64,000 nt of DNA from Paraburkholderia fungorum (GCF_902833645.1 NZ_CADFGE010000001.1:620001-684000), one strand, 5' to 3'. Counted from the first letter of the stretch, positions 48,776-59,518 are shown. Translations and numbers: made by a program. Notes: a model not told the origin generated them from the sequence alone.

Positions 48776-49799
48776 ACGACAGCTCCTCCACCACCACACC
48801 CTGCTCGCGCAGATACGTCAGCGCCTGCGCCACTTTCGCCGGTTCACCGCCCGCCAGCACCGCGAGCGAGCCGAATGCCTGCCCCTGAATCTCGTCGATC
48901 TGGCCGTGCAGGATGTTGAAGTCGAGTTCGTAGCGGCGAATCGTTTCCGACAGAATCGGTTGATCGACACCCGAGCCGGTGAAGGCGAGGCGCAGCAAAT
49001 GTCCGCTGCCGGTCTTGAGGCGTTCAGCCACGCGCGCCTTCATGGCGGGCGGCAGTTCCTGCGCGATCACGTCGCCGATCAGCGCGCGCGTGACCTCATG
49101 ATGCGGTTGCAGAAACACGTCGATGACCTTGCCCTCTTCGACCACACGGCCTGCGTCCAGCACCGCGACGCGGTCGCAGACCTGCTTGATCACGTCCATC
49201 TGGTGCGTGATCAGCACGATCGTCAGGTTCAGTTCACGGTTGATCCGCTTGAGCAGTTCGAGGATCGCGCGCGTGGTTTCGGGGTCGAGCGCCGAGGTCG
49301 CTTCGTCGGAAAGCAGCACCTTCGGCTTGCTCGCCAGCGCGCGCGCAATGCCGACACGCTGCTTCTGCCCACCGCTGATCTGCGCCGGATAACGGTCCTT
49401 CTGCGCCGACAGGCCGACCAGTTCGAGCAGCGGCAACACGTTCGCCTCGATCTCGTCGCGCTTCATGCCGGCGAGTTCGAGCGGCAACGCCACGTTCTCG
49501 TACACCGTGCGCGACGACAGCAGGTTGAAGTGCTGAAAAATCATGCCGATTTCGCGACGCGCTTCGCGCAACTGCGCGGCGGGCAGCGTCGTCAGATCGC
49601 GGCCGTTGACAACGATGTTGCCTTCGCTCGGGCGCGTCAGCAGGTTGATGGTGCGCACGAGCGTACTCTTGCCCGCACCGCTGCGGCCGATGATGCCGAA
49701 CACCTCGCCCGCCGGAATCGACAGATTGACGTTGTGCAGCGCCTCGACCCAGCCCCGTGGCCCGGCAAACCGCTGAGAGATATTGCGTATTTCGATCAT
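48765..49799 (-). CDS. metN: methionine ABC transporter ATP-binding protein
   Basis: 344-residue ABC ATPase. Walker [10 protein letters not shown] (about 38-46), signature ISGGQKQR, Walker [13 protein letters not shown], and the C-terminal regulatory domain (C2/ACT-like, from about 270) that senses intracellular methionine in MetN. First gene of the operon; ATG at 49799. Expression control is not evident: I see no SAM riboswitch-like fold in the 250 bases upstream. Confidence 0.96.
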   Translation of the reverse strand: MIEIRNISQRFAGPRGWVEALHNVNLSIPAGEVFGIIGRSGAGKSTLVRTINLLTRPSEGNIVVNGRDLTTLPAAQLREARREIGMIFQHFNLLSSRTVYENVALPLELAGMKRDEIEANVLPLLELVGLSAQKDRYPAQISGGQKQRVGIARALASKPKVLLSDEATSALDPETTRAILELLKRINRELNLTIVLITHQMDVIKQVCDRVAVLDAGRVVEEGKVIDVFLQPHHEVTRALIGDVIAQELPPAMKARVAERLKTGSGHLLRLAFTGSGVDQPILSETIRRYELDFNILHGQIDEIQGQAFGSLAVLAGGEPAKVAQALTYLREQGVVVEELSYVE

Positions 49800-50049
49800 G
49801 GAAAACAAAACGGCGGGGTTTGCCAACGAGCGTTGTGCGCTCCCGACAAGCGGCCGCCGTTGCTTTTATTGGGATTTGAACCCGCGATTCTACCGCAGCA
49901 CCGTCATTCCCTTTAATAATCAATTACGATCTTTTCATAACCATAAAGCATTAGAGGCATGCCCGAGGCGAGACGCTCGCGTGCGCACACCCGCTGCGAC
50001 TATGATCGGGCGATTCGAAATCAGGACACGTTCAGGATAAAGGTCAACC

Positions 50050-50952
50050 ATGGACACAACCCGACCCGGCAATGCGCGTCCGATAGCGGGCGCCCCGAAA
50101 GGCGGCGCTGCACAGCGCTCGACCGTCACGACGGGCGACGGCATCGAACTGCCTCTGTATCGCTGGCCCGCTACGACGCCCTTGCGCGGCACGGTTGCGC
50201 TTCTGCACGGACTGGCGGAGCATGCCGGGCGCTACGCGGCGCTGGCGGATCGGCTGAATTCGGCCGGCTTCGAACTCGTCGCCATCGATTTGCGCGGTCA
50301 CGGGCATGCGCCGGGCAAACGCGTATGGGTGAACCGCTTCGACGACTATCTGCTCGACGCGCAGGCCTTGCTCGATGAAGCGGCAACGAGTTGCGCCCCG
50401 CTGTTCCTGATGGGGCACAGCATGGGCGGCGCGGTCGCGGCGCTGTACGCGATCGAACGGCTCAAGGCGAGCGGGCGCCGGCTCAGTGGCCTGATCCTGT
50501 CGAGCCCCGCCCTCGCACCGGGTCGTGACGTGCCGCGCTGGATGCTCAAGGTAAGCCAGGTGATCAGCCGCATCTGGCCGACCTTCCCGGCGATGAAAAT
50601 CGACGCGGCCCTGCTCTCGCGGCTCGAGCCCGTGGTGAACGCCAATCGCAACGATCCGCTGGTTCATCACGGCGCGATTCCCGCGCGTACGGGCGCGGAG
50701 TTGTTACTGGCGATGGCGCGCATCGAACGCGGCCGGGCCGCACTACGCGTACCGCTGCTGGTGTACCACGGCACCGCCGACAAACTCACTGAACCCGAAG
50801 GTAGCCGCGATTTCGGCGCGCACGCGGGTTCGCCGGACAAAACGCTCACGATGCACGAAGGCAGCTATCACGAGACGATGAACGATCTCGACCGGGATCG
50901 GGTGATCGGCGCGTTGATCGACTGGATGGAGAAGCGGCTGCCCAGAGCCTGA
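50050..50952 (+). CDS. alpha/beta hydrolase, monoacylglycerol lipase-like
   Basis: 300-residue serine hydrolase. Oxyanion region LLHGLAEHAGRYAALADRL, nucleophile elbow GHSMGG (Ser about 121), acid in YHGTADKLTEP, and histidine in GSYHETMND. These spacings match the Hydrolase_4/monoglyceride lipase group, which cleaves monoacylglycerols or lysophospholipids in the cytoplasm. Divergent from metNIQ. No signal peptide. Confidence 0.9.
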   Translation: MDTTRPGNARPIAGAPKGGAAQRSTVTTGDGIELPLYRWPATTPLRGTVALLHGLAEHAGRYAALADRLNSAGFELVAIDLRGHGHAPGKRVWVNRFDDYLLDAQALLDEAATSCAPLFLMGHSMGGAVAALYAIERLKASGRRLSGLILSSPALAPGRDVPRWMLKVSQVISRIWPTFPAMKIDAALLSRLEPVVNANRNDPLVHHGAIPARTGAELLLAMARIERGRAALRVPLLVYHGTADKLTEPEGSRDFGAHAGSPDKTLTMHEGSYHETMNDLDRDRVIGALIDWMEKRLPRA

Positions 50953-51008
50953 GCGGCGGACGGCTCGCAAGCGTGCGGGTTTGCGCGCGGCCAGCGCACC
51001 GAAGCCAC

Positions 51009-51812
51009 CTAACGCTGCCAGTCCGGCGGCCGTTTATCGATGAAGGCCTGCACGCCCTCGAGCGCGGAGTCGTCCATCATGTTGCAGGCCATGGTCTGCC
51101 CGGCCAGCTGATACGCCGCCTCGATACCCATTTCGAGTTGGCGATAGAACAGGCCCTTTCCGGCGCTCACCGCCTCCACAGGCTTCGCGCAGATGCTTTT
51201 CGCAAGTCGCGCGATCTCCGCATCGAGCGCATCGGCCGGCGCCACGCGGTTGACAAGGCCTTGCTGTCGCGCCTGCTCGGCGTCGATGAAATCGCCGGTG
51301 AGCAGCATTTCGAGCGCGGCCTTACGCGACAGATTGCGCGACAGCGGCACCGAAGGCGTCGCACAAAAGAGACCGAGGTTGACACCCGAGACGGCAAAGC
51401 GCGCAGTATCGGCGCAAACGGCCAGGTCGCACATTGCGACCAGCTGACAACCGGCCGCCGTGGCAATGCCGTGAACACGCGCGATCACCGGTTGCGGCAA
51501 GCGCTGGATCGTCAACATCAGTTTCGTACAGCGCGCGAATAAGGCCTGGTAGTACGCCAGCGACGGCGCCGCGCGCATTTCCTTCAGATCGTGTCCCGCG
51601 CAAAAGGCGCGTCCGGCGCCGGCGATTACCACCACCCGCGCATTGGACTGCGCCAGCGCCGTCAATGCCGACTGCAACTCGTCGAGCAGGGCTTCGGAGA
51701 GCGCATTGAAGGCGTCGGGCCGGTTCATCGTCAAGCAGACGACGCCCGGCACGCCGTACGCGTCGTGTTCCATTTCCACCAGTGAAGAAGCACTGCGCAC
51801 TTCGGCATTCAT
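51009..51812 (-). CDS. enoyl-CoA hydratase/isomerase family protein lacking both catalytic glutamates
   Basis: 267-residue crotonase-fold protein. The oxyanion-forming segments are present (CAGHDLKEM and ATAAGCQLVAMCDL). The two glutamates of true enoyl-CoA hydratases are not: GGGCELA is here AAGCQLV, and the second Glu position falls in SGVNLGLFCATPSVPLSRN with no acid. This matches the ECHDC3-like subgroup, whose reaction is unsettled. So it is probably not a classical hydratase. It is 63 bases downstream of the HDAC-like gene on the same strand. Confidence 0.87.
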   Translation of the reverse strand: MNAEVRSASSLVEMEHDAYGVPGVVCLTMNRPDAFNALSEALLDELQSALTALAQSNARVVVIAGAGRAFCAGHDLKEMRAAPSLAYYQALFARCTKLMLTIQRLPQPVIARVHGIATAAGCQLVAMCDLAVCADTARFAVSGVNLGLFCATPSVPLSRNLSRKAALEMLLTGDFIDAEQARQQGLVNRVAPADALDAEIARLAKSICAKPVEAVSAGKGLFYRQLEMGIEAAYQLAGQTMACNMMDDSALEGVQAFIDKRPPDWQR

Positions 51813-51875
51813 GGCTTGCTCCTCGTTGAACTCGTACGGTTCGCGCGACCCGCTCAGCGCCCGCCGCGCGGAGGC

Positions 51876-52799
51876 TCAGATTCCGGCCAGCGCGCGCACA
51901 TGCGCGACCACACTGCGCCCGAGCGCCGACAGGTTGTACCCGCCTTCGAGACAACTGACGATCCGCCCACGTGCATAGCGCTTTGCGATCTCGCGCACCT
52001 GGTCGGTGATCCATGCATAGTCGTCTTCAACCAGCCCCATGTTGCCCAGATCATCCTCGCGATGCGCGTCGAAGCCCGCCGAGATGAAGATCATTTCCGG
52101 CTTGAATTCATGCAGGCGAGGCAGCCACAGCATGTCGACCGCCTCGCGCACCGCCATGCCTTTCGAGCGCGCCGGCATCGGCACATTGCACATGTTGGGC
52201 GCCTGATTGTCGGCGCCGGTGAACGGATAGAACGGATGCTGGAAGATGCTGCACATCAGCACGCGCGAATCGCCCGTAAAGGCCGCTTCGGTACCGTTAC
52301 CGTGATGGACATCGAAGTCGATGATCGCCACGCGCTGCATGCCGTGCACGTCGAGCGCATGACGCGCGGCGATCGCCACGTTGTTGAAAAAGCAGAAGCC
52401 CATTGCGCGTGCCGGCTCCGCATGGTGGCCAGGCGGGCGCACGCTGCAGAACGCGTTATCGAAGCGGCCTTCGATCACGGCGTCGGTCGCGGCCACCGCG
52501 GCACCCGCTGCGCGCAACGCGGCCTGCAAGGTATGCGGATTCATCGACGTGTCAGGATCGATTTCCGCGAGCCCCTGCGCGGGCGAACGGCTGCGGATGT
52601 AGTCGACGTGGGCTTGCGTATGCACGCGCAACAGCGCGGCATCGTCGGCGAGCGGCGGCGATTCGCGCTCGATCAGCGAGTCGATGCGGCTCGCGATCAA
52701 TTGATCCTCGATCGCCTGCAGCCGGGCCGGGCATTCGGGATGCCACTGCCCCATATCGTGCAGCAAACAATCGGCGTGGGAATAAAAGCCTGTTGCCAT
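51876..52799 (-). CDS. histone deacetylase family protein (class II-like amidohydrolase)
   Basis: 307-residue Zn amidohydrolase of the arginase/deacetylase fold. Active-site segments: RPPGHHAEPARAMGFCFFNN, DFDVHHGNGTEAAF (zinc Asp and His), and SAGFDAHREDDLGNMGL. Bacterial relatives deacetylate acetylpolyamines, lysines or small amides. The ATG at 52799 gives the usual N-terminus (MATGFYSHADCLLHDMGQWHPE); a longer frame runs into the divergent mltB promoter. Co-directional with the crotonase-fold gene downstream. Confidence 0.92.
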   Translation of the reverse strand: MATGFYSHADCLLHDMGQWHPECPARLQAIEDQLIASRIDSLIERESPPLADDAALLRVHTQAHVDYIRSRSPAQGLAEIDPDTSMNPHTLQAALRAAGAAVAATDAVIEGRFDNAFCSVRPPGHHAEPARAMGFCFFNNVAIAARHALDVHGMQRVAIIDFDVHHGNGTEAAFTGDSRVLMCSIFQHPFYPFTGADNQAPNMCNVPMPARSKGMAVREAVDMLWLPRLHEFKPEMIFISAGFDAHREDDLGNMGLVEDDYAWITDQVREIAKRYARGRIVSCLEGGYNLSALGRSVVAHVRALAGI

Positions 52800-52999
52800 G
52801 ATTCTCGTATGCGGCGCGGCGCTCTCAAAGCGCGCGCGGCGTGTCTCCGTCCAGGGCGCGCACACCAGGCGCACCAACATTTGCCAAGTTACCACACCAT
52901 GCGACTGTGACGCGCTGGGCACAGTTTTGCGGGAGGCGTCGGGTATACTGCCCCGATCCGTTTTCCCCTGTCTCTTTTGCACTGCGCCCCCAGCTCACT

Positions 53000-54232
53000 A
53001 TGACCGTCAAGCTTGCTCTGTCCGCACGAAACCGGCTACGCACGAAGACCGCGGCCACCGCACTGTCTATCGCATCGTGCATGTTCATGGCAACCGGTCC
53101 GGCGCTCGCGCAAAGCGTCACGAAGAAACCGCTGCTGGTGGCGCAAAGCCAGCCGCAACCGGCGGTGCCGCAAGGGCAAACCTTCGAAGAAGAAATCATT
53201 CCGCAGCGCTACGCGAACAATGCCAATGTGGACGCGTTCATCAGCGACATGGTGGCCCGCTACGACTTCGACGAAGCCGCCCTGCACGCCCTTTTCGCGC
53301 GCGTGAGCTATTCGGCCACGGCGGTCAAGCTCGTCACGCCGTCGCCCTCGCCGTCGGTCAAGAACTGGCGCGTGTATCAGTCGCGCTTTCTCGACCCGGT
53401 GCGCATCAACGCCGGCGTGCGCTTCTGGCGCGCCAACCAGGCCACGCTGCAGCGCGCCTATGAAGAGTTCGGCGTGCCGCCGGAAGTGATCGTCGGCATC
53501 ATCGGCGTGGAGACTATCTACGGCCGCTTCATGGGCAACTTCCGCGTGCTCGATGCGCTGACCACGCTCACATTCGACTATCCGAATACCGCCAATCGCG
53601 CGGATCGCCAGGCGACCTTCCGCAAGAATCTCGAAGACTACCTGGTATGGACGCGCGATTCGCAAATCGATCCGACCACCGTGCTCGGCTCCTATACCGG
53701 CGCGATCGGGATCCCGCAGTTCCTGCCGAGCAGCATCGTGGAATACGCGGTGAGCTACGACGGCAACAAACAGATCGACCTGCGCACGAGCCAGGCGGAT
53801 GCGATCGGCAGCGTGGCGAATTATCTGCGCCAGAACGGCTGGGAAAACGGCCGGCCGGTCGTGTGGAAGATCGGCTCGGATGCCGGCAGCCTGGGTGTGG
53901 CACAAGCCGCCGCCGACGGCAAGCCGGAGCCGCATTGGCCGCTGGACCAGTTGCTGCGTGCCGGCTTGCTGCTGAACGAGCCAGACGTCGATATCGCGGC
54001 GGAAGCCGGCACGCCGGTGACCGTGGTGGATCTGCCGTCGCCGGGGCGAGGCACCGAGTACATGCTGGGCCTGAAGAATTTCTACGTGCTGACGCGCTAT
54101 AACCGCAGTTTCTTCTACGCACTCGCGGTCTATCAACTGGGTCAGCGAGTCAAGGCGCAGATGGAAGCGAGCGACGCTGCGAACAACGCCGGCAGCGGCA
54201 ATGCGGCGGCGCCTGACGCGGCTTCGCAGTAA
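53000..54232 (+). CDS. mltB: lytic murein transglycosylase B
   Basis: 410 residues. N-terminal signal peptide with AxA-like cut (ATGPALAQS, near 35), then the SLT_2 catalytic domain: catalytic Glu in IIGVETIYGRFMGNFRVLD, and the GAIGIPQFLPSSI and YDGNKQIDL blocks. Cleaves the MurNAc-GlcNAc bond of peptidoglycan in the periplasm with formation of 1,6-anhydroMurNAc. No lipobox, so soluble rather than lipid-anchored. Ends at a strong bidirectional terminator. Confidence 0.93.
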   Translation: MTVKLALSARNRLRTKTAATALSIASCMFMATGPALAQSVTKKPLLVAQSQPQPAVPQGQTFEEEIIPQRYANNANVDAFISDMVARYDFDEAALHALFARVSYSATAVKLVTPSPSPSVKNWRVYQSRFLDPVRINAGVRFWRANQATLQRAYEEFGVPPEVIVGIIGVETIYGRFMGNFRVLDALTTLTFDYPNTANRADRQATFRKNLEDYLVWTRDSQIDPTTVLGSYTGAIGIPQFLPSSIVEYAVSYDGNKQIDLRTSQADAIGSVANYLRQNGWENGRPVVWKIGSDAGSLGVAQAAADGKPEPHWPLDQLLRAGLLLNEPDVDIAAEAGTPVTVVDLPSPGRGTEYMLGLKNFYVLTRYNRSFFYALAVYQLGQRVKAQMEASDAANNAGSGNAAAPDAASQ

Positions 54233-54301
54233 GCTGGCGGCGCTTGGCGGACACTGGGCGATCAGGTCCGCGTCGCATTACAAACAGGTGGTAAGCGACA
54301 T

Positions 54302-54335
54302 AAAAAAGCGCCGGTCAAACCCGGCGCTTTTTTTT
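54302..54335. terminator. bidirectional rho-independent terminator (mltB / cysM)
   Basis: GCGCCGG and CCGGCGC form a 7-bp stem with a 6-base loop, flanked by A6 on the left and T8 on the right. It ends mltB on the plus strand and cysM on the minus strand, which converge here. Confidence 0.93.
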
Positions 54336-54377
54336 GGTCAACTCAGTTTGAGGGTCGCTCGATGCGCCCGGGCGCAA

Positions 54378-55280
54378 TCAAGCCGGGAACACACCCGTCG
54401 ACAGATACCGGTCGCCCCGGTCGCAGACGATAAACACGATCGTCGCGTTCTCGACCTGGCGCGCAATGCGCAGCGCCACCTCACAGGCGCCGCCCGACGA
54501 GATGCCGGCGAAGATGCCTTCGACCGAAGCCATGCGCCGCGCCATCGCTTCGGCTGCGGCCTGACTCACGTTCTCGACGCGGTCCACACGGCTGCGATCG
54601 AAAATCTTCGGCAAATAGGCTTCCGGCCATTTGCGGATGCCCGGAATGCGCGAACCCTCTTCAGGCTGTGCGCCGATGATCTCGATCGCCGGATTCTGTT
54701 CCTTCAGATAGGTGGACACGCCCATGATCGTGCCGGTCGTGCCCATCGACGAGACAAAGTGCGTAATTCGCCCTTCGGTATCGCGCCAGATTTCCGGACC
54801 CGTACCTTCGACATGCGCGGCCGGATTGTCCGGGTTCGCGAACTGGTCGAGGATGATGCCCTTGCCTTCGCGCTGCATCTGTTCGGCCAGATCGCGTGCG
54901 TACTCCATGCCGCCCGTGACCGGCGTCAGGACGATCTGCGCGCCATAAGCAGCCATGCTCTGACGGCGCTCCACCGACAGATCTTCCGGCATGATCAGCA
55001 CCATCTTGTAGCCGCGGATTGCCGCCGCCATGGCCAATGCGATGCCGGTGTTGCCGCTGGTCGATTCGATCAGCGTGTCGCCCGGTTTGATGCGCCCACG
55101 CGCTTCCGCCTTCTTGATCATCGACAGCGCCGGACGGTCCTTCACCGACCCCGCGGGGTTGTTGCCCTCGAGCTTTGCAAGGATCACGTTGTTGCGGCTG
55201 CGAATCTCGTCGTCAGTCAGCCGGACGAGTTGCACGAGCGGCGTATTGCCGATCGTGTCTTCAATCGTTTTGTAAGCCAT
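54378..55280 (-). CDS. cysM: cysteine synthase B
   Basis: 300-residue PLP enzyme of the beta-replacing family. PLP lysine in NPAGSVKDRPAL (about residue 48), phosphate loop TSGNTG, and the CysM-type ending IVCDRGDRYLSTGVFPA. It makes cysteine from O-acetylserine and sulfide or thiosulfate (S-sulfocysteine). Cytoplasmic. Transcribed alone toward the shared terminator. Confidence 0.95.
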   Translation of the reverse strand: MAYKTIEDTIGNTPLVQLVRLTDDEIRSRNNVILAKLEGNNPAGSVKDRPALSMIKKAEARGRIKPGDTLIESTSGNTGIALAMAAAIRGYKMVLIMPEDLSVERRQSMAAYGAQIVLTPVTGGMEYARDLAEQMQREGKGIILDQFANPDNPAAHVEGTGPEIWRDTEGRITHFVSSMGTTGTIMGVSTYLKEQNPAIEIIGAQPEEGSRIPGIRKWPEAYLPKIFDRSRVDRVENVSQAAAEAMARRMASVEGIFAGISSGGACEVALRIARQVENATIVFIVCDRGDRYLSTGVFPA

Positions 55281-55413
55281 ATCGGTTCTGGTGCTCTCGA
55301 TAGATGCGCGGGGTCTCTAATCCATCGATTCTAAACCACCATGCGCACGGTCGCCGTGCAGCCCTTCCGGGCGTATGGATGCAGGCGTTGCGAGCGAGCC
55401 CCCGCCCGAACGC

Positions 55414-55440
55414 AAAAAACCCGCGGCTGAGGACCGCGGG
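55414..55440 (-). terminator. rho-independent terminator after the comEA-like gene
   Basis: Minus strand: CCCGCGG and CCGCGGG stem around TCCTCAG, followed by TTTTTT. It lies 134 bases beyond the comEA-like stop. Confidence 0.85.
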
Positions 55441-55523
55441 AGCCAGTCATCTACATGACAGCTGAAGGAGTGTTCTTGACCACTCCGACCATGAAGGGGA
55501 ACAACGGTAACTGACGGGATGCG

Positions 55524-55566
55524 GGGCCGGGCGCACGGAGGTGACCCGCCTCGCGCGCCCGGCCCG
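55524..55566 (-). other. 3' hairpin in the comEA-like transcript
   Basis: GGGCCGGGCGC and GCGCCCGGCCC-type arms bracket about 20 bases just beyond the stop. No T-tract. A stable 3' UTR hairpin ahead of the true terminator. Confidence 0.4.
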
Positions 55567-55573
55567 CGTCAGG

Positions 55574-55975
55574 CTATTTCTTCACCGCCACAGTGGCGTT
55601 GCTCTTCTGAGTAGCGGCCGCGCTAGTCGAGTTGGCCGGGTTGGCGCCGTTACCCGAAGCGGGCGCGCCTTTGCTCTGTGCAGACGCCGCAGCCTGCGTG
55701 TTAGCAGCCGCGCCAGCCGGACCGACAGCGAGACCCTCCGCCTGCAGGCGCTCGACGGTATGCCCGCCCATGCCTTTGACGCGCTTGCCGAGATCGGCCG
55801 GGTCCTTGAATGGACCATGCGCTGAACGTTCTTCGAGAATGGCTTTCGCTTTGGCAGGACCGATGCCCTTGATGCCGCGCAGCGCATCCTCGTTAGCCGT
55901 GTTGACGTCGACCGCCGCATACGCGTGGCCGAAAGCGGCGAGCATGGCCGCGGTAACCAGAATTTTTCGAAACAT
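55574..55975 (-). CDS. ComEA-like helix-hairpin-helix DNA-binding protein
   Basis: 133 residues. Signal peptide (MLAAFGHAYA, cut near 20), then one ComEA-type helix-hairpin-helix domain (VDVNTANEDALRGIKGIGPAKAKAILEER), then an Ala/Ser/Asn-rich, mostly unstructured tail ending in Lys. Such proteins bind double-stranded DNA in the periplasm during natural transformation, though short members are widespread and not all are competence factors. ATG at 55975 with GGGAG upstream. Confidence 0.88.
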   Translation of the reverse strand: MFRKILVTAAMLAAFGHAYAAVDVNTANEDALRGIKGIGPAKAKAILEERSAHGPFKDPADLGKRVKGMGGHTVERLQAEGLAVGPAGAAANTQAAASAQSKGAPASGNGANPANSTSAAATQKSNATVAVKK

Positions 55976-56052
55976 ATGGAATCTCCCTCGTACAACCGGT
56001 TGGCGACCATCACCAACCGGGAGATTCCAGTTTAAAGAGGTATCCGAAAGAT

Positions 56053-57045
56053 TTACACCTGGCCGAATAGCCAACGTACGTACCGATCGACGCCTTCCTG
56101 CACGCTCAGGAACGGCGCGTCATAGCCGGCGGCACGCAGCTTCGTCAGGTCGGCCTGCGTGAAGCACTGGTACTTGCCGCGCAACGCATCGGGGAACGGA
56201 ATGTACTCGATCAGTCCGCGCTGCACCTGATCCGCGAGCGACAACGGCGGCTCGTTGTTCAGCGCACGCAGCGTGTTGACCACCGTGCTCGCGATGTCGT
56301 TGAACGGTTGCGCACGACCACTGCCCAGATTGAAAATGCCTGACTTGTCCGGATTGTCGAAGAAGAACAGGTTCACCTTGACCACATCTTCGACAGAGAC
56401 GAAATCGCGCGTCTGTTCGCCGGCGGCATAGCCGTTGTATTCGCCGAACAGCTTGACCTTGCCTTCCGCGCGAAACTGGTTGAAGTTGTGAAACGCCACC
56501 GACGCCATGCGCGCCTTGTGGGTCTCGCGCGGCCCATACACGTTGAAGTAACGGAAGCCGGCAATCTGGCTTTTCGCGGTGGGCAGCACGCGGCGAATCA
56601 CCTGGTCGAACAGGAATTTCGAATAGCCGTACACGTTCAGCGGCTGCTCGACTTCGCGCTCTTCGACAAAACGGCTCGACCCGCCATACGTTGCCGCCGA
56701 GGATGCATACAGAAACTGGATGTTCTGCGCGAGACAGACGTCGAGCACCTCACGGCTATAGCGGAAGTTGTTGTCCATCATGTAGCGGCCGTCGGTTTCC
56801 ATCGTATCCGAGCAGGCGCCCTCGTGGAAAATCGCGCGCACCTTGCCGAAGTCGCCCCGCTTGAAGCGTTCGACGAATTCGGTCTTGTCGAGATAATCGT
56901 CAATCTCGCAGTCGACCAGATTCTTGAACTTGTCCGCGCGCGTGAGGTTATCAACCGCGATGATGCGTTGTTCACCGCGCTCGTTGAGCGCCTTCACGAG
57001 ATTACTGCCGATAAAGCCGGCCGCGCCGGTGACGATGAGGGTCAT
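56053..57045 (-). CDS. hldD: ADP-L-glycero-D-manno-heptose-6-epimerase
   Basis: 330-residue extended SDR. NADP loop [10 protein letters not shown], catalytic Ser/Tyr/Lys in ASSAATYGG and YGYSK, and [18 protein letters not shown], diagnostic of HldD. It makes ADP-L-glycero-D-manno-heptose for the LPS inner core. Next to hldA and ugd. Confidence 0.96.
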   Translation of the reverse strand: MTLIVTGAAGFIGSNLVKALNERGEQRIIAVDNLTRADKFKNLVDCEIDDYLDKTEFVERFKRGDFGKVRAIFHEGACSDTMETDGRYMMDNNFRYSREVLDVCLAQNIQFLYASSAATYGGSSRFVEEREVEQPLNVYGYSKFLFDQVIRRVLPTAKSQIAGFRYFNVYGPRETHKARMASVAFHNFNQFRAEGKVKLFGEYNGYAAGEQTRDFVSVEDVVKVNLFFFDNPDKSGIFNLGSGRAQPFNDIASTVVNTLRALNNEPPLSLADQVQRGLIEYIPFPDALRGKYQCFTQADLTKLRAAGYDAPFLSVQEGVDRYVRWLFGQV

Positions 57046-57141
57046 GGTGATCCTGCGGTAATGTGTTCAGTCGACGCCTCGCGGGCCCTGTTTACGCCGC
57101 TGAAGCTTAAGCGCGCAAAGCCGGGATTCCCGCGGGCCGCA

Positions 57142-58110
57142 TCAATGAAAGAGTTCGTCGTAGTTGACAGTGGCGGTGCCGAGTTTGCCGACCACGATGC
57201 CGGCCGCGCGATTCGCGAGTCCGACCGCCTCGACCAGCGTCAAACCCGCGCCAAGCATGGCGGCGAGCGTGGCGATCACGGTGTCGCCCGCGCCCGATAC
57301 ATCATACACTTCACGTGCAACGGCCGAAGCGTGCAGGATACCGTCGTCGGAGAAGAGCGTCATGCCCTCTTCCGAGCGTGTCAGCAGCAAGGCCTTGAAC
57401 GCGAGATCGGCCCGCAGTTTAGTCACACGCGCGATCAGATCCTCTTCGGACTTCCACTGCCCGACCACCTCGCGCAACTCGGCGCGATTCGGCGTGATCA
57501 GGGTGGCGCCGCGATAGCGCTCCCAGTCGTCGCCCTTCGGATCGACCAGCACCGGTTTGCCCGCCGCGTGCGCCTTCGCGATCATCTGCGTGACGTGCGT
57601 GAGACCGCCCTTCGCGTAATCCGACATCAGGATCACGTCGTGCGACGGCAGCAGGTCGTCGAAACGCGCGAGGCCCGCAAGCAGCACTTCGTGCGCCGGC
57701 GAGTTTTCGAAGTCGACGCGCAGCAACTGCTGCTGACGCGACAGCACGCGCAGCTTGATGGTGGTGAGCAAATCCGGATCGCGCTCCAGATGCGGCACTA
57801 CCCCGCTTTCATCGAGTAATTGCACGATGCGCTCGCCGGGTTCGTCGTGGCCGACCACGCACAGCAAACCCGCTTGCGCGCCGAGCGCAACCGCATTGCG
57901 CGCCACGTTCGCCGCGCCGCCGAGCCGATCTTCCTGGCGCTGCACATGCACGACCGGCACCGGCGCTTCCGGCGAAATACGGTTCACGTCGCCGAACCAG
58001 TAGCGATCGAGCATGACGTCGCCGACTACCAGCACGCGCGCCGCCCCGAGGCGTTCGCGCGGCACCACGGTCAATGCCGCGGCGGGTGCGGGGTGAGCAG
58101 CCTCAGGCAT
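57142..58110 (-). CDS. hldA: D-glycero-beta-D-manno-heptose-7-phosphate kinase
   Basis: 322 residues from the ATG at 58110 (335 from an alternative at 58149, which lies further inside ugd). PfkB-type sugar kinase: GGAANVARN near the N-terminus, SPEAPVPVV, and the catalytic [11 protein letters not shown]. It phosphorylates heptose 7-phosphate at C1 for LPS core synthesis. Only the kinase half of the fused HldE of E. coli is present, as usual in Burkholderia. The start overlaps the ugd stop by 8 bases. Confidence 0.9.
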   Translation of the reverse strand: MPEAAHPAPAAALTVVPRERLGAARVLVVGDVMLDRYWFGDVNRISPEAPVPVVHVQRQEDRLGGAANVARNAVALGAQAGLLCVVGHDEPGERIVQLLDESGVVPHLERDPDLLTTIKLRVLSRQQQLLRVDFENSPAHEVLLAGLARFDDLLPSHDVILMSDYAKGGLTHVTQMIAKAHAAGKPVLVDPKGDDWERYRGATLITPNRAELREVVGQWKSEEDLIARVTKLRADLAFKALLLTRSEEGMTLFSDDGILHASAVAREVYDVSGAGDTVIATLAAMLGAGLTLVEAVGLANRAAGIVVGKLGTATVNYDELFH

Positions 58111-59518
58111 TGCTGGAGACACCGGCCGGAAGTTCAGAGGGCTGGGCATAAGGTCGTCCGATCGAGTGATAGTCGATGCCGAGTTCGGTCATTGCGTCCG
58201 GCTCGTACAGATTGCGGCCGTCGAAAATCAGTGGCGACTTCAGCACTGATTTCAGATGCACGAAATCCGGGCTCTTGAATTCCTTCCATTCAGTGACGAC
58301 CACCAGCGCGTCGGCGCCGGTGAGCGTTTCGTCCTGGGTGCTCGTGAAATGCAGGCGTGCGAGTTGATCCGGTGCGTCGTGCAGATCGAGCGCGAATACG
58401 CGGCGCGCCTCGGCTACCGCGACTGGATCGTACGCGCGAACCTGCGCCCCGCGCGCCAGCAATTCAGCGATCACGCGGCGGCTCGGCGCCTCGCGCATGT
58501 CGTCGGTATTCGGCTTGAACGCGAGACCCCACACGGCGAACGTGCGGCCGCTCAGGTCTTCACCGAGCTTGCCCGTGATCTTGCGCACCAGCACGTCCTT
58601 CTGCTTGTAATTCACTTCCTCGACCGCTTCGAGGATGCGCAGATTGTGGCCGGTTTCGGCGGCGGTGCGGATCAGCGCCTGCACGTCCTTCGGGAAGCAT
58701 GAGCCGCCGTAGCCGCAGCCGGCATACAGAAAGTGATAACCGATGCGCGGGTCCGAGCCGATACCGCGACGCACCGCTTCGATATCCGCGCCGACCCGGT
58801 CCGCCAGATTCGACATCTCGTTCATGAACGAGATGCGCGTGGCGAGCATCGCATTGGCTGCGTACTTCGTGAATTCAGCCGAGCGCACGTCCATATACAG
58901 CGTGCGTTCGTGATTGCGGTTGAACGGCGCGTACAAACGCTTCATCAGTTCGCGCGCGCGCAGGCCGGCTTCGTCTTCGTCGCTGCCGAGTACGATGCGA
59001 TCGGGACGCATGAAGTCGTCGACGGCCGCGCCTTCCTTCAGAAATTCAGGGTTCGACACCACCGAAAAGCGGTGCTGCGCGCTATTGGCGAGCCCGCGTT
59101 TGGCCAGTTCCTCTTCGACCACTGCGCGCACGCGTTGCGCGGTGCCGACCGGCACGGTCGATTTGTCGACGATCACCTTGAAGCCGTTCATCGTACGGCC
59201 AATGTTGCGCGCCGCTTCGAGCACGTATTGCAGGTCGGCCGAGCCATCTTCGTCGGGCGGCGTGCCGACGGCGATGAACTGCACCTCGCCGTGCGCCACG
59301 CCCGCTTCGATATCCGTCGAAAACGTGATACGGCGCGCCGCGCGCGTGCGCGCAATGATCTCCAGCAAACCCGGCTCGTGAATCGGCACGCCGCCGTTGT
59401 TGAGGATTTCGATCTTGCGCGGATCGACGTCGAGACAGAAGACGTCATGGCCGATTTCGGCGAGGCACGCGCCAGTGACGAGGCCAACATAGCCCGTGCC
59501 GACAATGGTGATTTTCAT
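58103..59518 (-). CDS. ugd: UDP-glucose 6-dehydrogenase
   Basis: 471 residues. NAD loop [15 protein letters not shown] at the N-terminus and catalytic cysteine in [13 protein letters not shown] (about 260). Oxidises UDP-glucose to UDP-glucuronate, the precursor of capsule/exopolysaccharide sugars and of the Ara4N lipid A modification typical of Burkholderia. In a run with hldA and hldD. Confidence 0.96.
   Translation of the reverse strand: MKITIVGTGYVGLVTGACLAEIGHDVFCLDVDPRKIEILNNGGVPIHEPGLLEIIARTRAARRITFSTDIEAGVAHGEVQFIAVGTPPDEDGSADLQYVLEAARNIGRTMNGFKVIVDKSTVPVGTAQRVRAVVEEELAKRGLANSAQHRFSVVSNPEFLKEGAAVDDFMRPDRIVLGSDEDEAGLRARELMKRLYAPFNRNHERTLYMDVRSAEFTKYAANAMLATRISFMNEMSNLADRVGADIEAVRRGIGSDPRIGYHFLYAGCGYGGSCFPKDVQALIRTAAETGHNLRILEAVEEVNYKQKDVLVRKITGKLGEDLSGRTFAVWGLAFKPNTDDMREAPSRRVIAELLARGAQVRAYDPVAVAEARRVFALDLHDAPDQLARLHFTSTQDETLTGADALVVVTEWKEFKSPDFVHLKSVLKSPLIFDGRNLYEPDAMTELGIDYHSIGRPYAQPSELPAGVSSNA

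Noticed and set aside
48318..49916. 532-codon plus-strand frame
   Set aside because: Antisense of metI and metN, with no protein-like composition or ribosome site.
49800..50049. SAM-type riboswitch upstream of metN
   Set aside because: I looked for S-box or SAM-II-like motifs in the leader and found none convincing.
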